Positions 44,543 to 53,123 of a DNA stretch of 64,000 nucleotides are shown here, piece after piece. Origin of the DNA: Streptomyces sp. SAI-135 (GTDB taxonomy: Bacteria; Actinomycetota; Actinomycetes; Streptomycetales; Streptomycetaceae); the NCBI RefSeq assembly GCF_029893805.1, contig NZ_JARXYP010000002.1, positions 8,680,001-8,744,000 of the forward strand. Reading direction: 5' to 3'. Positions within the stretch are counted from its first letter, which is position 1; every line of letters begins with the position of its first letter. The notes under the pieces were generated by a model. It saw only the letters and a list, made by a program, of their open reading frames with translations, did not search any database and was not told the origin of the DNA. Position numbers and translations under genes: made by a program.

Positions 44543-44864
44543 GCCCGCCCCCACCACCCTGGGCGACCTGGCGTACGAGGTCCGGTCCAAGAACGCCGGG
44601 CCGTTCTGGGTCACCATGGAGCTGTTCCTGCGGGACGCGGACGGCTATCGCGTCGCCGCCGACGAGACGTACCTCAACGAGGGCACGGTGGCCCGGCTCT
44701 ACGGACTCGACGAGGCCGACGTACTGATGTTCCGCATCCCGTCGCTCAACGTCGTCAAGATCTCCTTCCCGCGTCCCGTCAGCCAGGCGTCGCTGCGCGA
44801 CCGTGACGTCCACTCCGGTCAGCACCACGTGCCGCTGGCGGTTCTTCCGCTGCCCACCACCTGA
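44535..44864 (+). CDS. DUF4387 protein (AtuA partner, copy 2)
   Basis: A 109-residue DUF4387 protein, homologous to the copy at 25089-25421 (SKNAGPF, YGLDEADVLMF versus YGTDPADILLV, KISFPRP versus KVSLPRP). It overlaps the AtuA gene by eight bases, which supports a complex. Function undescribed. Confidence 0.9.
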   Translation: MAEPAPTTLGDLAYEVRSKNAGPFWVTMELFLRDADGYRVAADETYLNEGTVARLYGLDEADVLMFRIPSLNVVKISFPRPVSQASLRDRDVHSGQHHVPLAVLPLPTT

Positions 44865-44897
44865 CACCCCCGGCGCCCGCGCGCGACGACGGTCACG

Positions 44898-44925
44898 GCC
44901 GGTGCCGGGTCACCCCCGGCCCGGC
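44898..44925. terminator. GC-rich hairpin after the DUF4387 gene
   Basis: GCCGGTGCCGGG (44898-44909), loop TCACC, then CCCGGCCCGGC (44915-44925) gives a strong stem with one bulge. It lies between the DUF4387 stop and the secreted hydrolase start, so the hydrolase may have its own promoter. Confidence 0.45.
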
Positions 44926-44998
44926 AATGGCCCCGAACGCACCTGTGGGACACGGTCCTTCACATGTTTCTCCCCCGAGTACCTGAAGGAGCAGTTCC

Positions 44999-46453
44999 TT
45001 GAACACACCTGCCGTGCCCGAACCCGGTACGCGTCCTCGGGGCCGCGTCCGACGTCCGGCCGTGCCGGCGGCACTGCTCGCGGCCGCGGTCGTGGCCACG
45101 CTCGGCAGCGCGCCCGCCGCCCCGGCCGACACCGCGCGCCCGACTCCCGCCGCCTGCCCGGGCCGGCTGGCGCAGAAGGCCGACTGCTACACCGGCCGGG
45201 ACGCCAACGGCGCCTACTTCACGATGGCCGTCCCCAAGCACTGGAACGGCTCCCTCGTCGTCCACGCCCACGGCGGTCCCGACTTCTCCTACGACGAGTC
45301 CACCACCACCGAGGACCTGCAACGCTGGGCGGTGATGGTCGACGAGGGCTATGCCTGGGCGGGCTCCTCGTACCGGCGCGGCGGTTACGGGGTCCGGATG
45401 GCCGCTGCCGACACGGACAACGTACGCCGCTTGTTCGTCGGCCGGTTCGGCCGCCCCGACCACACCTACCTGCACGGCCAGTCCTGGGGCGGCAATGTGG
45501 CCGCCAAGGTCACCGAGGCCTACGGCGGCAGGCGTGGCGCTTACGACGGAGTTCTGCTGACCAACGGTTTCCTGGCCGGCGGCTCGCGCGGCTACGACAC
45601 ACGTGTGGACCTGCGCACGGTCTACCAGTACTACTGCCGCAACCTGCCCCGTCCCACCGAGCCGCAGTACCCGCTGTGGCAAGGACTGCCCGCGGACTCC
45701 CCGATCAGTCCCGAGGAGGTACACGGCCGACTCCAGGAGTGCACCGGCATCGACTCCGACCCGGCCGCCCGGACCGCGCAGCAACAGCGCAACCTCGACG
45801 ACATCCTGGCCGTCACCCGTATCCCGGAACGGTCCCTGGTCACGAACATGCAGTATGCGGCCTTCCTCGTCCGGGACATCGTGGCCAGCCGGCTAGACGG
45901 CCGTAACCCGTTCGGCAACCGCGGGGTCCGCTACGACGGTTCGCACGACGACAAGGCGCTCAACGCCGGTGTGGAGCGCTTCTCGTCCGACACCGGCGCG
46001 CGCCGCGACCTCTCCTACGACAGCGACCTCACCGGACGGATCGCACTGCCTGTTCTCACGCTGCACGCGATCGACGACCCGCAGGTCTTCGTCGAGCACG
46101 AGGCCGCCTATCGCGCCACGGTCCAGGCCGCCGGCCGCGGTGAGAACCTCGTCCAGACCTTCACCAGGGAGAGCGACCACAGCGCGCTCAGCAACGCCGA
46201 GTACGCCAACTCCCTGGCGGCCCTGGACACATGGACGCGCACCGGCCGGAAACCCACGCCCAACTCGATCGCGCGTTCCTGCGGCGCGTTCGACACCACC
46301 TACGGTGGCGGTTGTTCCTACGATCCGGCATTCCGCCCCGCCCCGTTCGCCACCCAGGTCCGGCCCCGGCCCGGTGGTCTCCACTGGCCCGCCATGTCCG
46401 CCGCACAGGAAAAGGCATGGAGCCGCATCGAGGGCGTCGGCATCGCACCGTGA
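44999..46453 (+). CDS. Secreted alpha/beta-hydrolase (copy 2)
   Basis: A 484-residue exported hydrolase, paralogue of 15533-17014. The TTG at 44999 follows GAAGGAG. The signal region (about 1-44: RRPAVPAALLAAAVVATLGS, APADTA) leads to the mature start CPGRLAQKADCYTG. The nucleophile is Ser162 in GQSWGG, Asp in LHAIDDP and His in ESDHSALSN. Compared with copy 1, the whole chain is co-linear and ends in the same SRIEGVGIAP. Position at the end of the AtuA operon suggests that it releases the substrate outside the cell. The ester it cuts is unknown. Confidence 0.88.
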   Translation: MNTPAVPEPGTRPRGRVRRPAVPAALLAAAVVATLGSAPAAPADTARPTPAACPGRLAQKADCYTGRDANGAYFTMAVPKHWNGSLVVHAHGGPDFSYDESTTTEDLQRWAVMVDEGYAWAGSSYRRGGYGVRMAAADTDNVRRLFVGRFGRPDHTYLHGQSWGGNVAAKVTEAYGGRRGAYDGVLLTNGFLAGGSRGYDTRVDLRTVYQYYCRNLPRPTEPQYPLWQGLPADSPISPEEVHGRLQECTGIDSDPAARTAQQQRNLDDILAVTRIPERSLVTNMQYAAFLVRDIVASRLDGRNPFGNRGVRYDGSHDDKALNAGVERFSSDTGARRDLSYDSDLTGRIALPVLTLHAIDDPQVFVEHEAAYRATVQAAGRGENLVQTFTRESDHSALSNAEYANSLAALDTWTRTGRKPTPNSIARSCGAFDTTYGGGCSYDPAFRPAPFATQVRPRPGGLHWPAMSAAQEKAWSRIEGVGIAP

Positions 46454-46893
46454 CGTCGCTCGGCGGGCCCGGACCGGTTCCCTCCCCGGCCTGCGACCGA
46501 ACGCAGCGCAGTCTCGTCGTGCTCCGTTCGTGACGGCCGGGGAAGCCGGGTCCGGTGCTTCCCCGCTGTTGCCCTGACCGGCCTGTCCGGAGAGTCGTTC
46601 GTGACGGCGAACGAGGCGCACGCCACAGTCGCTGCCGGGCTCGAAACGCTGCGGCCACGGTTCCGTCTCCTTCCCCTTCGAGCTGTGGTCAACGGGGACT
46701 CCCGGTGACGGCCGGGGCGCGACATGAGCGGGACCGCCGCTTCCCGGGAGGCGGCGGTCCCGCGGCGTTGAGGCCCTGGGCCGTCGACAGGCACCCCGAA
46801 CTCGCGTGCCGGGGCGGGCAGTTGCCTCACCCGCGTGTACCTGCGGCGCGGCAAGCCGGTCACCCACCCCCGACTCCAGCCCAGCTCGAACCG
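46454..46893. other. Intergenic region between convergent genes
   Basis: About 440 bases with no convincing gene. It contains a perfect 13-base inverted repeat at 46728-46763 that fits a bidirectional terminator. Confidence 0.5.
46728..46763. terminator. Strong bidirectional hairpin
   Basis: GCGGGACCGCCGC (46728-46740), loop TTCCCGGGAG (46741-46750), GCGGCGGTCCCGC (46751-46763): a perfect 13-pair stem. It separates the convergent hydrolase gene and the histidine kinase gene. Confidence 0.7.
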
Positions 46894-48087
46894 TCAGGAG
46901 AATGCCAGACGGACCGTCAGTCCCCCGGTGGGGCGCGGTTCCGCGGTCAGGGTCGCGTGATGGGACGACGCGATGGAGGCGGCGATGGACAGGCCGAGAC
47001 CGTGGCCGGTGTCGGCGGTGCGGTCGGGGGCGAGGCGGCGGAAGGGCTCGAAGAGGTCCGGCACTCGGTGGGCGGGGACGTGCGGGCCGGTGTTGGCCAC
47101 GGTCACGGTGCACGCTTCGACGTGCACGCGGACATGACCACTCGGGTGGTTGTACTGGACGGCGTTGCGGATGACGTTGGTGAGCAGGTGGCGCAGGAGG
47201 ACGGGGTCACCGCGGACGGTCAGGGGGGTGTCGGCCGAGACGTGGACGTCCACCTGTCGCTGTTCGGCCTGTGGAGCGAGTTGAGCGGTGACGAGCTGGG
47301 CGGCGAGGGCCAGGTCGACGCTCTCGGCGACGGCCGGTCCGCGGTCGCTGCGGGCCAGAAGCAGCAGCGCGTCGATGAGTTGCTCGGCTTCGCGGTTGGT
47401 GGCCAGCAGGTCGTCGCGGACTTCGGTGAGATGGTCGGGGAGCGGGTCGGCGAGACCGACTTGCAGGGCGGCCCGCTGGGCGGCGAGGGGCGTCTTGAGT
47501 TCGTGGGAGGCATTGGCGACGAAGCGGCGTTGACTGTCGAAGGACTTCTCCAGCCGGTCGAGCACCGCGTCGAAGGTGTCGGCGAGGCGGTGCAGTTCGT
47601 CGTCAGGGCCGCTGAGGGCCAGGCGCTGATGCAGGTTCTGCTCACTGATGCGGCGCGCGGTCTCGGTCATCGAGGCGACGGGGCGCAGGGCCCTGCCGGC
47701 CAGCCACCAGCCCACCAGCCCGGCAAGGAGGGCCAGGAAGAGGAGACCGATGGCGGACCAGAGGACCATCTGGCGCAGGGCGGTGTCCTGCACGGCCTGG
47801 ATGGTCTGGTCGATCTTCTGGATCTCGGCCGTGTCCCATCGAGGTCCCGGCGCTGTCGGTCCGCGCTCCACGGGCCGGGCGGCCGGGTGGAGGTCGACGT
47901 AGCTATCGGGCGTGTCCGCGTATCTGACGGCGAGGCCTTGAACCTGCTGGGCCGTCCCGTGGCGCGCGAGCAGGACGACGAAGGCGAGCAGAGCCACGCC
48001 CGTGAGCAGGAACAGGGCGAAGATGGTCGCGGCCAGACGGGCCCGGAAGGGGAGTTGGCCGAGGTACGCGCGGGGGCTCAGTCGCAC
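46894..48087 (-). CDS. OmpR-class sensor histidine kinase
   Basis: A 397-residue membrane kinase with two helices (about 12-40 and 105-130), a small extracellular loop between, HAMP (about 130-185), His195 in NASHELKTPL and HATPase (NVIRNAVQYNHP, FEPFRRLAP, TGHGLGLSIA). The GTG at 48087 overlaps the response-regulator stop by ten bases; the long open frame to 49098 is a shadow. It is the partner of 48078-48740 and divergent from the ABC exporter at 48875. Confidence 0.9.
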   Translation of the reverse strand: MRLSPRAYLGQLPFRARLAATIFALFLLTGVALLAFVVLLARHGTAQQVQGLAVRYADTPDSYVDLHPAARPVERGPTAPGPRWDTAEIQKIDQTIQAVQDTALRQMVLWSAIGLLFLALLAGLVGWWLAGRALRPVASMTETARRISEQNLHQRLALSGPDDELHRLADTFDAVLDRLEKSFDSQRRFVANASHELKTPLAAQRAALQVGLADPLPDHLTEVRDDLLATNREAEQLIDALLLLARSDRGPAVAESVDLALAAQLVTAQLAPQAEQRQVDVHVSADTPLTVRGDPVLLRHLLTNVIRNAVQYNHPSGHVRVHVEACTVTVANTGPHVPAHRVPDLFEPFRRLAPDRTADTGHGLGLSIAASIASSHHATLTAEPRPTGGLTVRLAFS

Positions 48088-48740
48088 AGTCGGTACCCCT
48101 GTCCCGTGTCGACGGTGATGACGCCGGGGTCCCCCAGTTTGCCGCGCAGTCGGCTGACGGTGGCACGGACCGCGCTGGTCTGCGGGGTGAGGTGCTCGTC
48201 CCAGAGGGTGCGGACGATTTCGTCGTGCGCGACGGGAGCTCCTTGGGCCTCGACCAACAGGTGGAGGACCGCGAACTCCTTGGGTGTCAGGGCCAGCGGG
48301 CGGCCCTCGATGGACGCCTCGCGTCTCGACGGGTCCGTCGTGATGCCGCCGTGCCGCATCACGGACGACCGCGGGGTGGGCGGCCGCCGACTCAACGCCC
48401 GTACGCGGGCGACGAGTTCGCTGAAGTCGAAGGGCTTGGTCAGATAGTCGTCGGCGCCGAGAGTGGTCAGTCCGTAGACGCGGTCGGTGAGGTCGCCCGC
48501 CGCGGTGAGCATGAGGATCCGCGGGGGATCGTCGAGTTCCCGCAGGCGCCTGCAGACCTCGTCCCCGCTCATGACCGGCAGGTCGCGGTCGAGGATCAGG
48601 ACGTCGTACGCCGTCAGCAGACACATGCGCTCTGCGGCGTCGCCGGTGTGGGTGACGTCGACCGCCATCGCCTCCCGGCGCAGGCCGACCGCGACGGCGC
48701 GGGCGAGCACGCGGTGGTCCTCGGCTACCAGAACTCTCAT
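48078..48740 (-). CDS. OmpR-family response regulator
   Basis: A 220-residue regulator with receiver (VLVAEDH, Asp51 in LILDRDLPVMSG, MLTAAGD, KPF) and winged helix (LTPKEFAVLHLLVEAQG, LWDEHLTPQTSAVRATVSRL, DTGQGYRL). It starts 134 bases from the divergent FtsX permease gene, so it probably controls that exporter. Confidence 0.93.
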   Translation of the reverse strand: MRVLVAEDHRVLARAVAVGLRREAMAVDVTHTGDAAERMCLLTAYDVLILDRDLPVMSGDEVCRRLRELDDPPRILMLTAAGDLTDRVYGLTTLGADDYLTKPFDFSELVARVRALSRRPPTPRSSVMRHGGITTDPSRREASIEGRPLALTPKEFAVLHLLVEAQGAPVAHDEIVRTLWDEHLTPQTSAVRATVSRLRGKLGDPGVITVDTGQGYRLCD

Positions 48741-48874
48741 GGCCCCATGAAACCAAGACCATGTTTGCGGTCGTGTAAGGACGACGGCGTCCGACCCGGC
48801 GCAGTCGCGGACCGTCCTTATGCCGTTGTAACGCGTTTATCCCGCTGCAAAGAACCGCCTGTTCCACTGGCCGC

Positions 48875-50146
48875 ATGAATTTCGTCAAGCGTGCCGGGAT
48901 GAGCCTGCGGGCCAGGAAATCCCGCACCGCCGCCCTGCTCGGCATCTTCGTCGTGATCTGCTGCCTACTCCTCGGCGGGTTCCTGCTGGAGGCGGCCGCC
49001 GCACGCCAGGAGACCGAGGCGCAGCGCACGGTCGGTGTCGACGTGACGATCGAAGGCAAGCGGCTGTCCCCGGCCCTGGCCGACCGTCTCGGCTCCAAGC
49101 CGCCCGTGACGCGCTACAACCCGCTGCTCCCGCTGACGGCAGGTGCGCACGGTCTCGACCCGCTCGCCCCACCGGAGCCGAAGCCGCGCGGCGGCCGCGG
49201 CGGTGGGAGCGAAGGGGGACCGCTGGCGCTGCGAGGTGTGCGGGACCTGGGCATGCTGCTGCCCTTCGCGTACGGATCGGCGAAGATCACCTCCGGGCGT
49301 GGCATCGTCCCGCAGGACGCCGACCGCGCAGTCGCGGTGATCGAGGAACGCCTCGCCGCGAAGAACGGTCTCAAGGTCGGTGACACGGTGCGGGTGGGGT
49401 CCGCCGATGGCAAACGCAAGGTCTCGGTGAAGGTCCTCGGCGTGTTCCAGGACCCCAGGCCGGATCCGTCGCAGTGGACTCCCTCGAACGAACTGCCCGG
49501 CAACACCCTCTACGTGCCGGCACCCGTCGTGGAGAGGCTCGGCGGTGATGCGGCCGGTCTCGACGAAGCGGTGTTCAGGGTCGGTTCGCCTGAGCAGGCC
49601 GAGGGGCTGTACGCCGAGGCGAAGAGGCTGCTCGGGACCGGGGACTTCGCCTTCCGCGTGAACGACAAGGCGTACCGCGACCAGGTCCGACCCATTCAGC
49701 GGGTTGGTGCCTTGGCCGGCCTGATCGTCCGGGTCATCGCCCTTGCCGGTGTCCTGATCCTCGGCCTGATCGTGATGCTGCAGATCCGGGAGCGGCGCCA
49801 CGAGCTCGGAGTGCTGCTGTCGATGGGCGAGAAGAAGTGGAAGCTCGTCTTTCAGCACATCGTGGAGGCCGCGGTGGTGTGCCTGCCCGCCGTCGCCGTC
49901 GCCGCACTGACGGGGCATGCCGCCGGACCTTCCCTGCGCGGCGCCCTGCTCGACCGCCCGCAGCGGAACACCGTGGCGGCGGGGGTGCCGGACGCGGAGG
50001 TCGCCCCTCCCACGGTGCGCGTCGATCCCGCGGACGTAGGAAAAGTCCTCGGCCTCGGCCTCGGCATCTCTCTGGTCTCCACCGTCGTCCCGGGCATCGG
50101 GATCCTCCGCCTGCACCCCCGCTCGATCCTGGCCGACAGCGAATAG
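48875..50146 (+). CDS. FtsX/MacB-type ABC permease 1
   Basis: A 423-residue permease starting MNFVKRAGMSLRARKSRT. One N-terminal helix (about 20-42), a large extracytoplasmic domain, and three helices near the end (about 285-310, 325-350, 388-410) follow the FtsX layout. MGEKKWKLVFQHIVEA marks the domain before the last helices. It is homologous to the next gene (MNFVKRAGLSLWARKGRT), so the pair arose by duplication. Export or mechanotransmission of an antimicrobial peptide is the family expectation. Confidence 0.87.
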   Translation: MNFVKRAGMSLRARKSRTAALLGIFVVICCLLLGGFLLEAAAARQETEAQRTVGVDVTIEGKRLSPALADRLGSKPPVTRYNPLLPLTAGAHGLDPLAPPEPKPRGGRGGGSEGGPLALRGVRDLGMLLPFAYGSAKITSGRGIVPQDADRAVAVIEERLAAKNGLKVGDTVRVGSADGKRKVSVKVLGVFQDPRPDPSQWTPSNELPGNTLYVPAPVVERLGGDAAGLDEAVFRVGSPEQAEGLYAEAKRLLGTGDFAFRVNDKAYRDQVRPIQRVGALAGLIVRVIALAGVLILGLIVMLQIRERRHELGVLLSMGEKKWKLVFQHIVEAAVVCLPAVAVAALTGHAAGPSLRGALLDRPQRNTVAAGVPDAEVAPPTVRVDPADVGKVLGLGLGISLVSTVVPGIGILRLHPRSILADSE

Positions 50147-50177
50147 GCCGCCGGCCCGAACCCAGAAAGCCATATGC

Positions 50178-51551
50178 ATGAACTTCGTCAAACGCGCAGG
50201 TCTCAGTCTGTGGGCCCGCAAAGGCCGAACGCTGATCACCTTCGCCACGTTCCTGGTGATCTCCCTCATGGTGCTGGCCGGCGTACTGATCAACGCGGCG
50301 ACCGCCCGGGCCGAGCTGGACGCCGAAAGATCGGTAGGCGCAGAAGTCACACTCGCCATGGACCCGCAGGCTCAGGGAAACATGGGCCAAGCACCGACGA
50401 TCGACTCCGCGGTGGTCGAAAAGATCGGCGAGCTGCCCCAAGTCGAGAAGTACACCTACTCGATGTGGGACCGGGTGCTCCTCAAAGGAGAGGTGGGACT
50501 CGTCACCGACGGTGGGGAGGGGGCCATGGGACCAGGCGGCACCGCGGGCATCGGCCTCCTCGATTCCTCACTGCTCACCGATTTCCGCAGCGGCAGGTTC
50601 AAGCTGCTCTCCGGAAAGCACCTGACTGCCGCCGACAAGGACACCAGGCGGATCCTGGTCGAGGAGCGCCTGGCCGGGAAGAACGGCCTCAAGACCGGCG
50701 ACAAGGTGACCCTGACGGGAAACGACGAGAAGACGACGGGGCAGTTCACCGTCGCCGGCATCTTCCGCGACCCGCGCCCTGACACCGAACTGGAGCCCGA
50801 GTACGGCGTCAACCCGGCCAACATGATCTACGGCACTGTCGGTGGCCTCGCCACTCTCAACGCCTCCGGTGGCGGGGCCCAGCGGATCACCAGGGCCGGT
50901 TTCCTCCTCAGGGACCCCGATGACCAGGAGGTTTTCAGGGACGAGGCCGAAAGGCTGGCCGGCTCCGCGCTGGAGGGCTTCGCGCTCGACGTCAACGACA
51001 AGGCCGTGCAGCAGATGACCGGACCGCTCAGGAGTATCAGCTCCACCGCCACCCTCGCCATGTGGCTGATCGGCCTCGCGGGCGCCGCTGTCCTCACCCT
51101 CCTCGTCAACCTCGCCGTCAAGCAGCGCCGCAGGGAGTACGGCGTGCTGGTGTCCCTGGGCGAGAAGAAGTGGAAGCTCATCACCCAGCAGGCCCTGGAG
51201 ATCACCGCCGTGGCCGCCCTGGCCATCGCGCTGGGGTCCGTGATCGCGCCACGACTGACGCAGAGCGCGGGTCAGTCACTGCTCGGCAGGGAAGCCGCCT
51301 CGGCCCAGCAGAGGATCGACGCCTGGCAGCCGCCCCCTCCGGGCAGCACCGGCCTCGACGAGGGCATCGACCCCGACGACCAGCCGGTCGAGAACGCCGA
51401 TCCCATCGACAGGATCACCGTGGTGCTCGAACCCGCGAACCTCGCCCTCGTCGGCGGCGTCGGACTCGGGATCGGCCTGCTCGCCGCCGCGATCCCGGCA
51501 GCCTCCGTGCTGCGCCTCAGCCCCCGCTCCATCCTCACGAACGGCAAGTGA
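50178..51551 (+). CDS. FtsX/MacB-type ABC permease 2
   Basis: A 457-residue permease homologous to the previous one along its length (N-terminus MNFVKRAGLSLWARKGRT, later LGEKKWKLITQQALE). It has one N-terminal helix (about 18-40), a long extracytoplasmic part, and three late helices. It lies 31 bases after permease 1 and six bases before the ATPase. The two permeases may form a heterodimer. Confidence 0.87.
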   Translation: MNFVKRAGLSLWARKGRTLITFATFLVISLMVLAGVLINAATARAELDAERSVGAEVTLAMDPQAQGNMGQAPTIDSAVVEKIGELPQVEKYTYSMWDRVLLKGEVGLVTDGGEGAMGPGGTAGIGLLDSSLLTDFRSGRFKLLSGKHLTAADKDTRRILVEERLAGKNGLKTGDKVTLTGNDEKTTGQFTVAGIFRDPRPDTELEPEYGVNPANMIYGTVGGLATLNASGGGAQRITRAGFLLRDPDDQEVFRDEAERLAGSALEGFALDVNDKAVQQMTGPLRSISSTATLAMWLIGLAGAAVLTLLVNLAVKQRRREYGVLVSLGEKKWKLITQQALEITAVAALAIALGSVIAPRLTQSAGQSLLGREAASAQQRIDAWQPPPPGSTGLDEGIDPDDQPVENADPIDRITVVLEPANLALVGGVGLGIGLLAAAIPAASVLRLSPRSILTNGK

Positions 51552-51557
51552 CCCGCC

Positions 51558-52265
51558 ATGACCAATGCCACCGCGACCCCGCCCGTCCTCCGTCTCGACC
51601 GGGTCAGCCACACGTACTCGGATCAGCGTCGCCGCACCACGGTTCTCCGGGACATCGACCACTCCTTCGAACGCGGCACGTTCTACACGATCCTGGGCCC
51701 CTCCGGCAGCGGCAAGACCACCCTGCTCAGCCTCGCCAGCGGCCTCGACACCCCGACGAGCGGCACCATCAGCTTCGAAGGCCGGGACCTCAAGGAGCTG
51801 GGCCTGGGGCGCTATCGCAACAAGCACGTCGCCACGGTCTTCCAGCAGTACAACCTCCTCACCTACATGACCGCCCTGCAGAACGTCGTCTGCGCCATGG
51901 AGATCACCGGCGTCAGGCCCGCCCAAGGCAGCCGCAGGGCCCGCGCCCTTCGCCTGCTGGACGACATCGGACTGGACACGTCGATGGCCACCCGCAGCGT
52001 CATGAGGTTGTCCGGCGGCCAGCAGCAGCGCGTCGCCATCGCCCGTGCACTGGCCTGCGACGTCGACATCCTCTTCGCCGACGAACCCACCGGAAATCTC
52101 GACGAGGACACCGCCCAGGGCATCATCGACACCTTCCGAGACCTCGCCCACGAACAGAACAAGTGCGTGGTCGTCGTCACCCACTCCCAGCGTCTGGCCA
52201 CCCAGTCCGACCGCGTACTCACCCTCCGCAAGGGCAGGCTGACCGAGCAGGTGAACAGGCGATGA
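51558..52265 (+). CDS. MacB/LolD-type ABC ATPase
   Basis: A 235-residue ATPase that serves the two FtsX permeases. Walker A GPSGSGKTT is near 49-57, the Q-loop is FQQYNLL, the signature is LSGGQQQRVAIAR and Walker B is ILFADEPTGNLD. These fit the LolD/MacB class. An ATG start follows the permease stop by six bases. The three genes face the two-component system, as in peptide-resistance or cell-envelope-stress exporters. Confidence 0.93.
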   Translation: MTNATATPPVLRLDRVSHTYSDQRRRTTVLRDIDHSFERGTFYTILGPSGSGKTTLLSLASGLDTPTSGTISFEGRDLKELGLGRYRNKHVATVFQQYNLLTYMTALQNVVCAMEITGVRPAQGSRRARALRLLDDIGLDTSMATRSVMRLSGGQQQRVAIARALACDVDILFADEPTGNLDEDTAQGIIDTFRDLAHEQNKCVVVVTHSQRLATQSDRVLTLRKGRLTEQVNRR

Positions 52266-52332
52266 CGGCGGGCGGCACCCGCGGACCTCGTGGGTGCCGC
52301 CCGCCATCAGGAGCGGGCTGTGAACCGGTCGG

Positions 52333-53030
52333 CTACGCCGGGATGTCAGGACGAAGACCGTGCGTCGGTTCTGTGGCCCGCCGCTCCCAGCCGACGAACC
52401 CGGCGAGCAGGACGAGACCGCCGGCCAGGGAGCCGAGGACCTCCCCGCCGGCCCAGCCCGCCGGGCCGGACCGAACCAGCGCCCACCCCAAGGGGAACAT
52501 CGAGGCCGCGACGAGAAGGATGTTCGGATCTCGCCGGCGGCTCTGGCGCTCCTGACCGCGGCCGCGCCGCCGCACTAGCGCGGCACTGTCGTGGGCATCT
52601 AGGCTGCCGTGATGGGTCTCGCCGTCGTGGGCGGCCCGCTCGTCGGCGGCGCCGTCACGCAGGGTCTGGCCTGGCAGTGGATCTTCTGGATCAACGTGCC
52701 GGCCGACGCCCTGGAGGACGCGGCCGGCGATCAGCAGTCCGATGTTCGTAGCCAAGGCGCATGCGGCCGAGGCAGAAGCGAAGACGACCAGGCCGGGGAT
52801 CATCAGTGCGGCGAAGCTGAGACTGAAGGCGTTGACGGTCCACTCCAGGCTCGTCATGGAGGCGCCCAGGTCTTGGTGGATCGTCTGGAGCGCGGTGGCG
52901 CACACGAGTTGGTCGAGCGCCACCACGAGGGCGGCGACCGCGGTCGGTACCAGTACCCACGGCAGTGATGCCGGTGCCTTGGGTGCGGCGGCGCCACGGC
53001 GGTACCGGGCACCCTCGTCCTTCCGGTGAG
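52333..53030 (-). pseudogene. MFS (EmrB/QacA) pseudogene with an internal inversion
   Basis: Fragments of one drug exporter lie in opposite orientations. On the minus strand, the start (LVPTAVAALVVALDQLVCA, SLEWTVNAFSLSFAALM, LLIAGRVLQGVG) runs from about 53030 to 52720. The next segment of the protein, MGLAVVGGPLVGGAVTQGLA and WQWIFWINVP, lies on the plus strand at 52611-52700. The following part (ILLVAASMFPLGWALVRSG, LAGGLVLLAGFVGWERR) is again on the minus strand to 52333. The piece between was flipped, with short losses. The 197-codon frame through the region is therefore not functional. The C-terminal two-thirds of the exporter is missing. Confidence 0.8.
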
Positions 53031-53123
53031 CGGTGACTTCAACCTGTGTCGGACCACCTCACCGCGCTCGTAGGGACGGTGCTGCAGTCGGCGGCATCCG
53101 GCGTACGGGCCTGAGCGGCCGGA

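Noticed and set aside
46894..49098. A 734-codon minus-strand frame extending the kinase upstream
   Set aside because: It runs through the response regulator in another frame and is out of keeping with any kinase family; the GTG at 48087 is the natural start.
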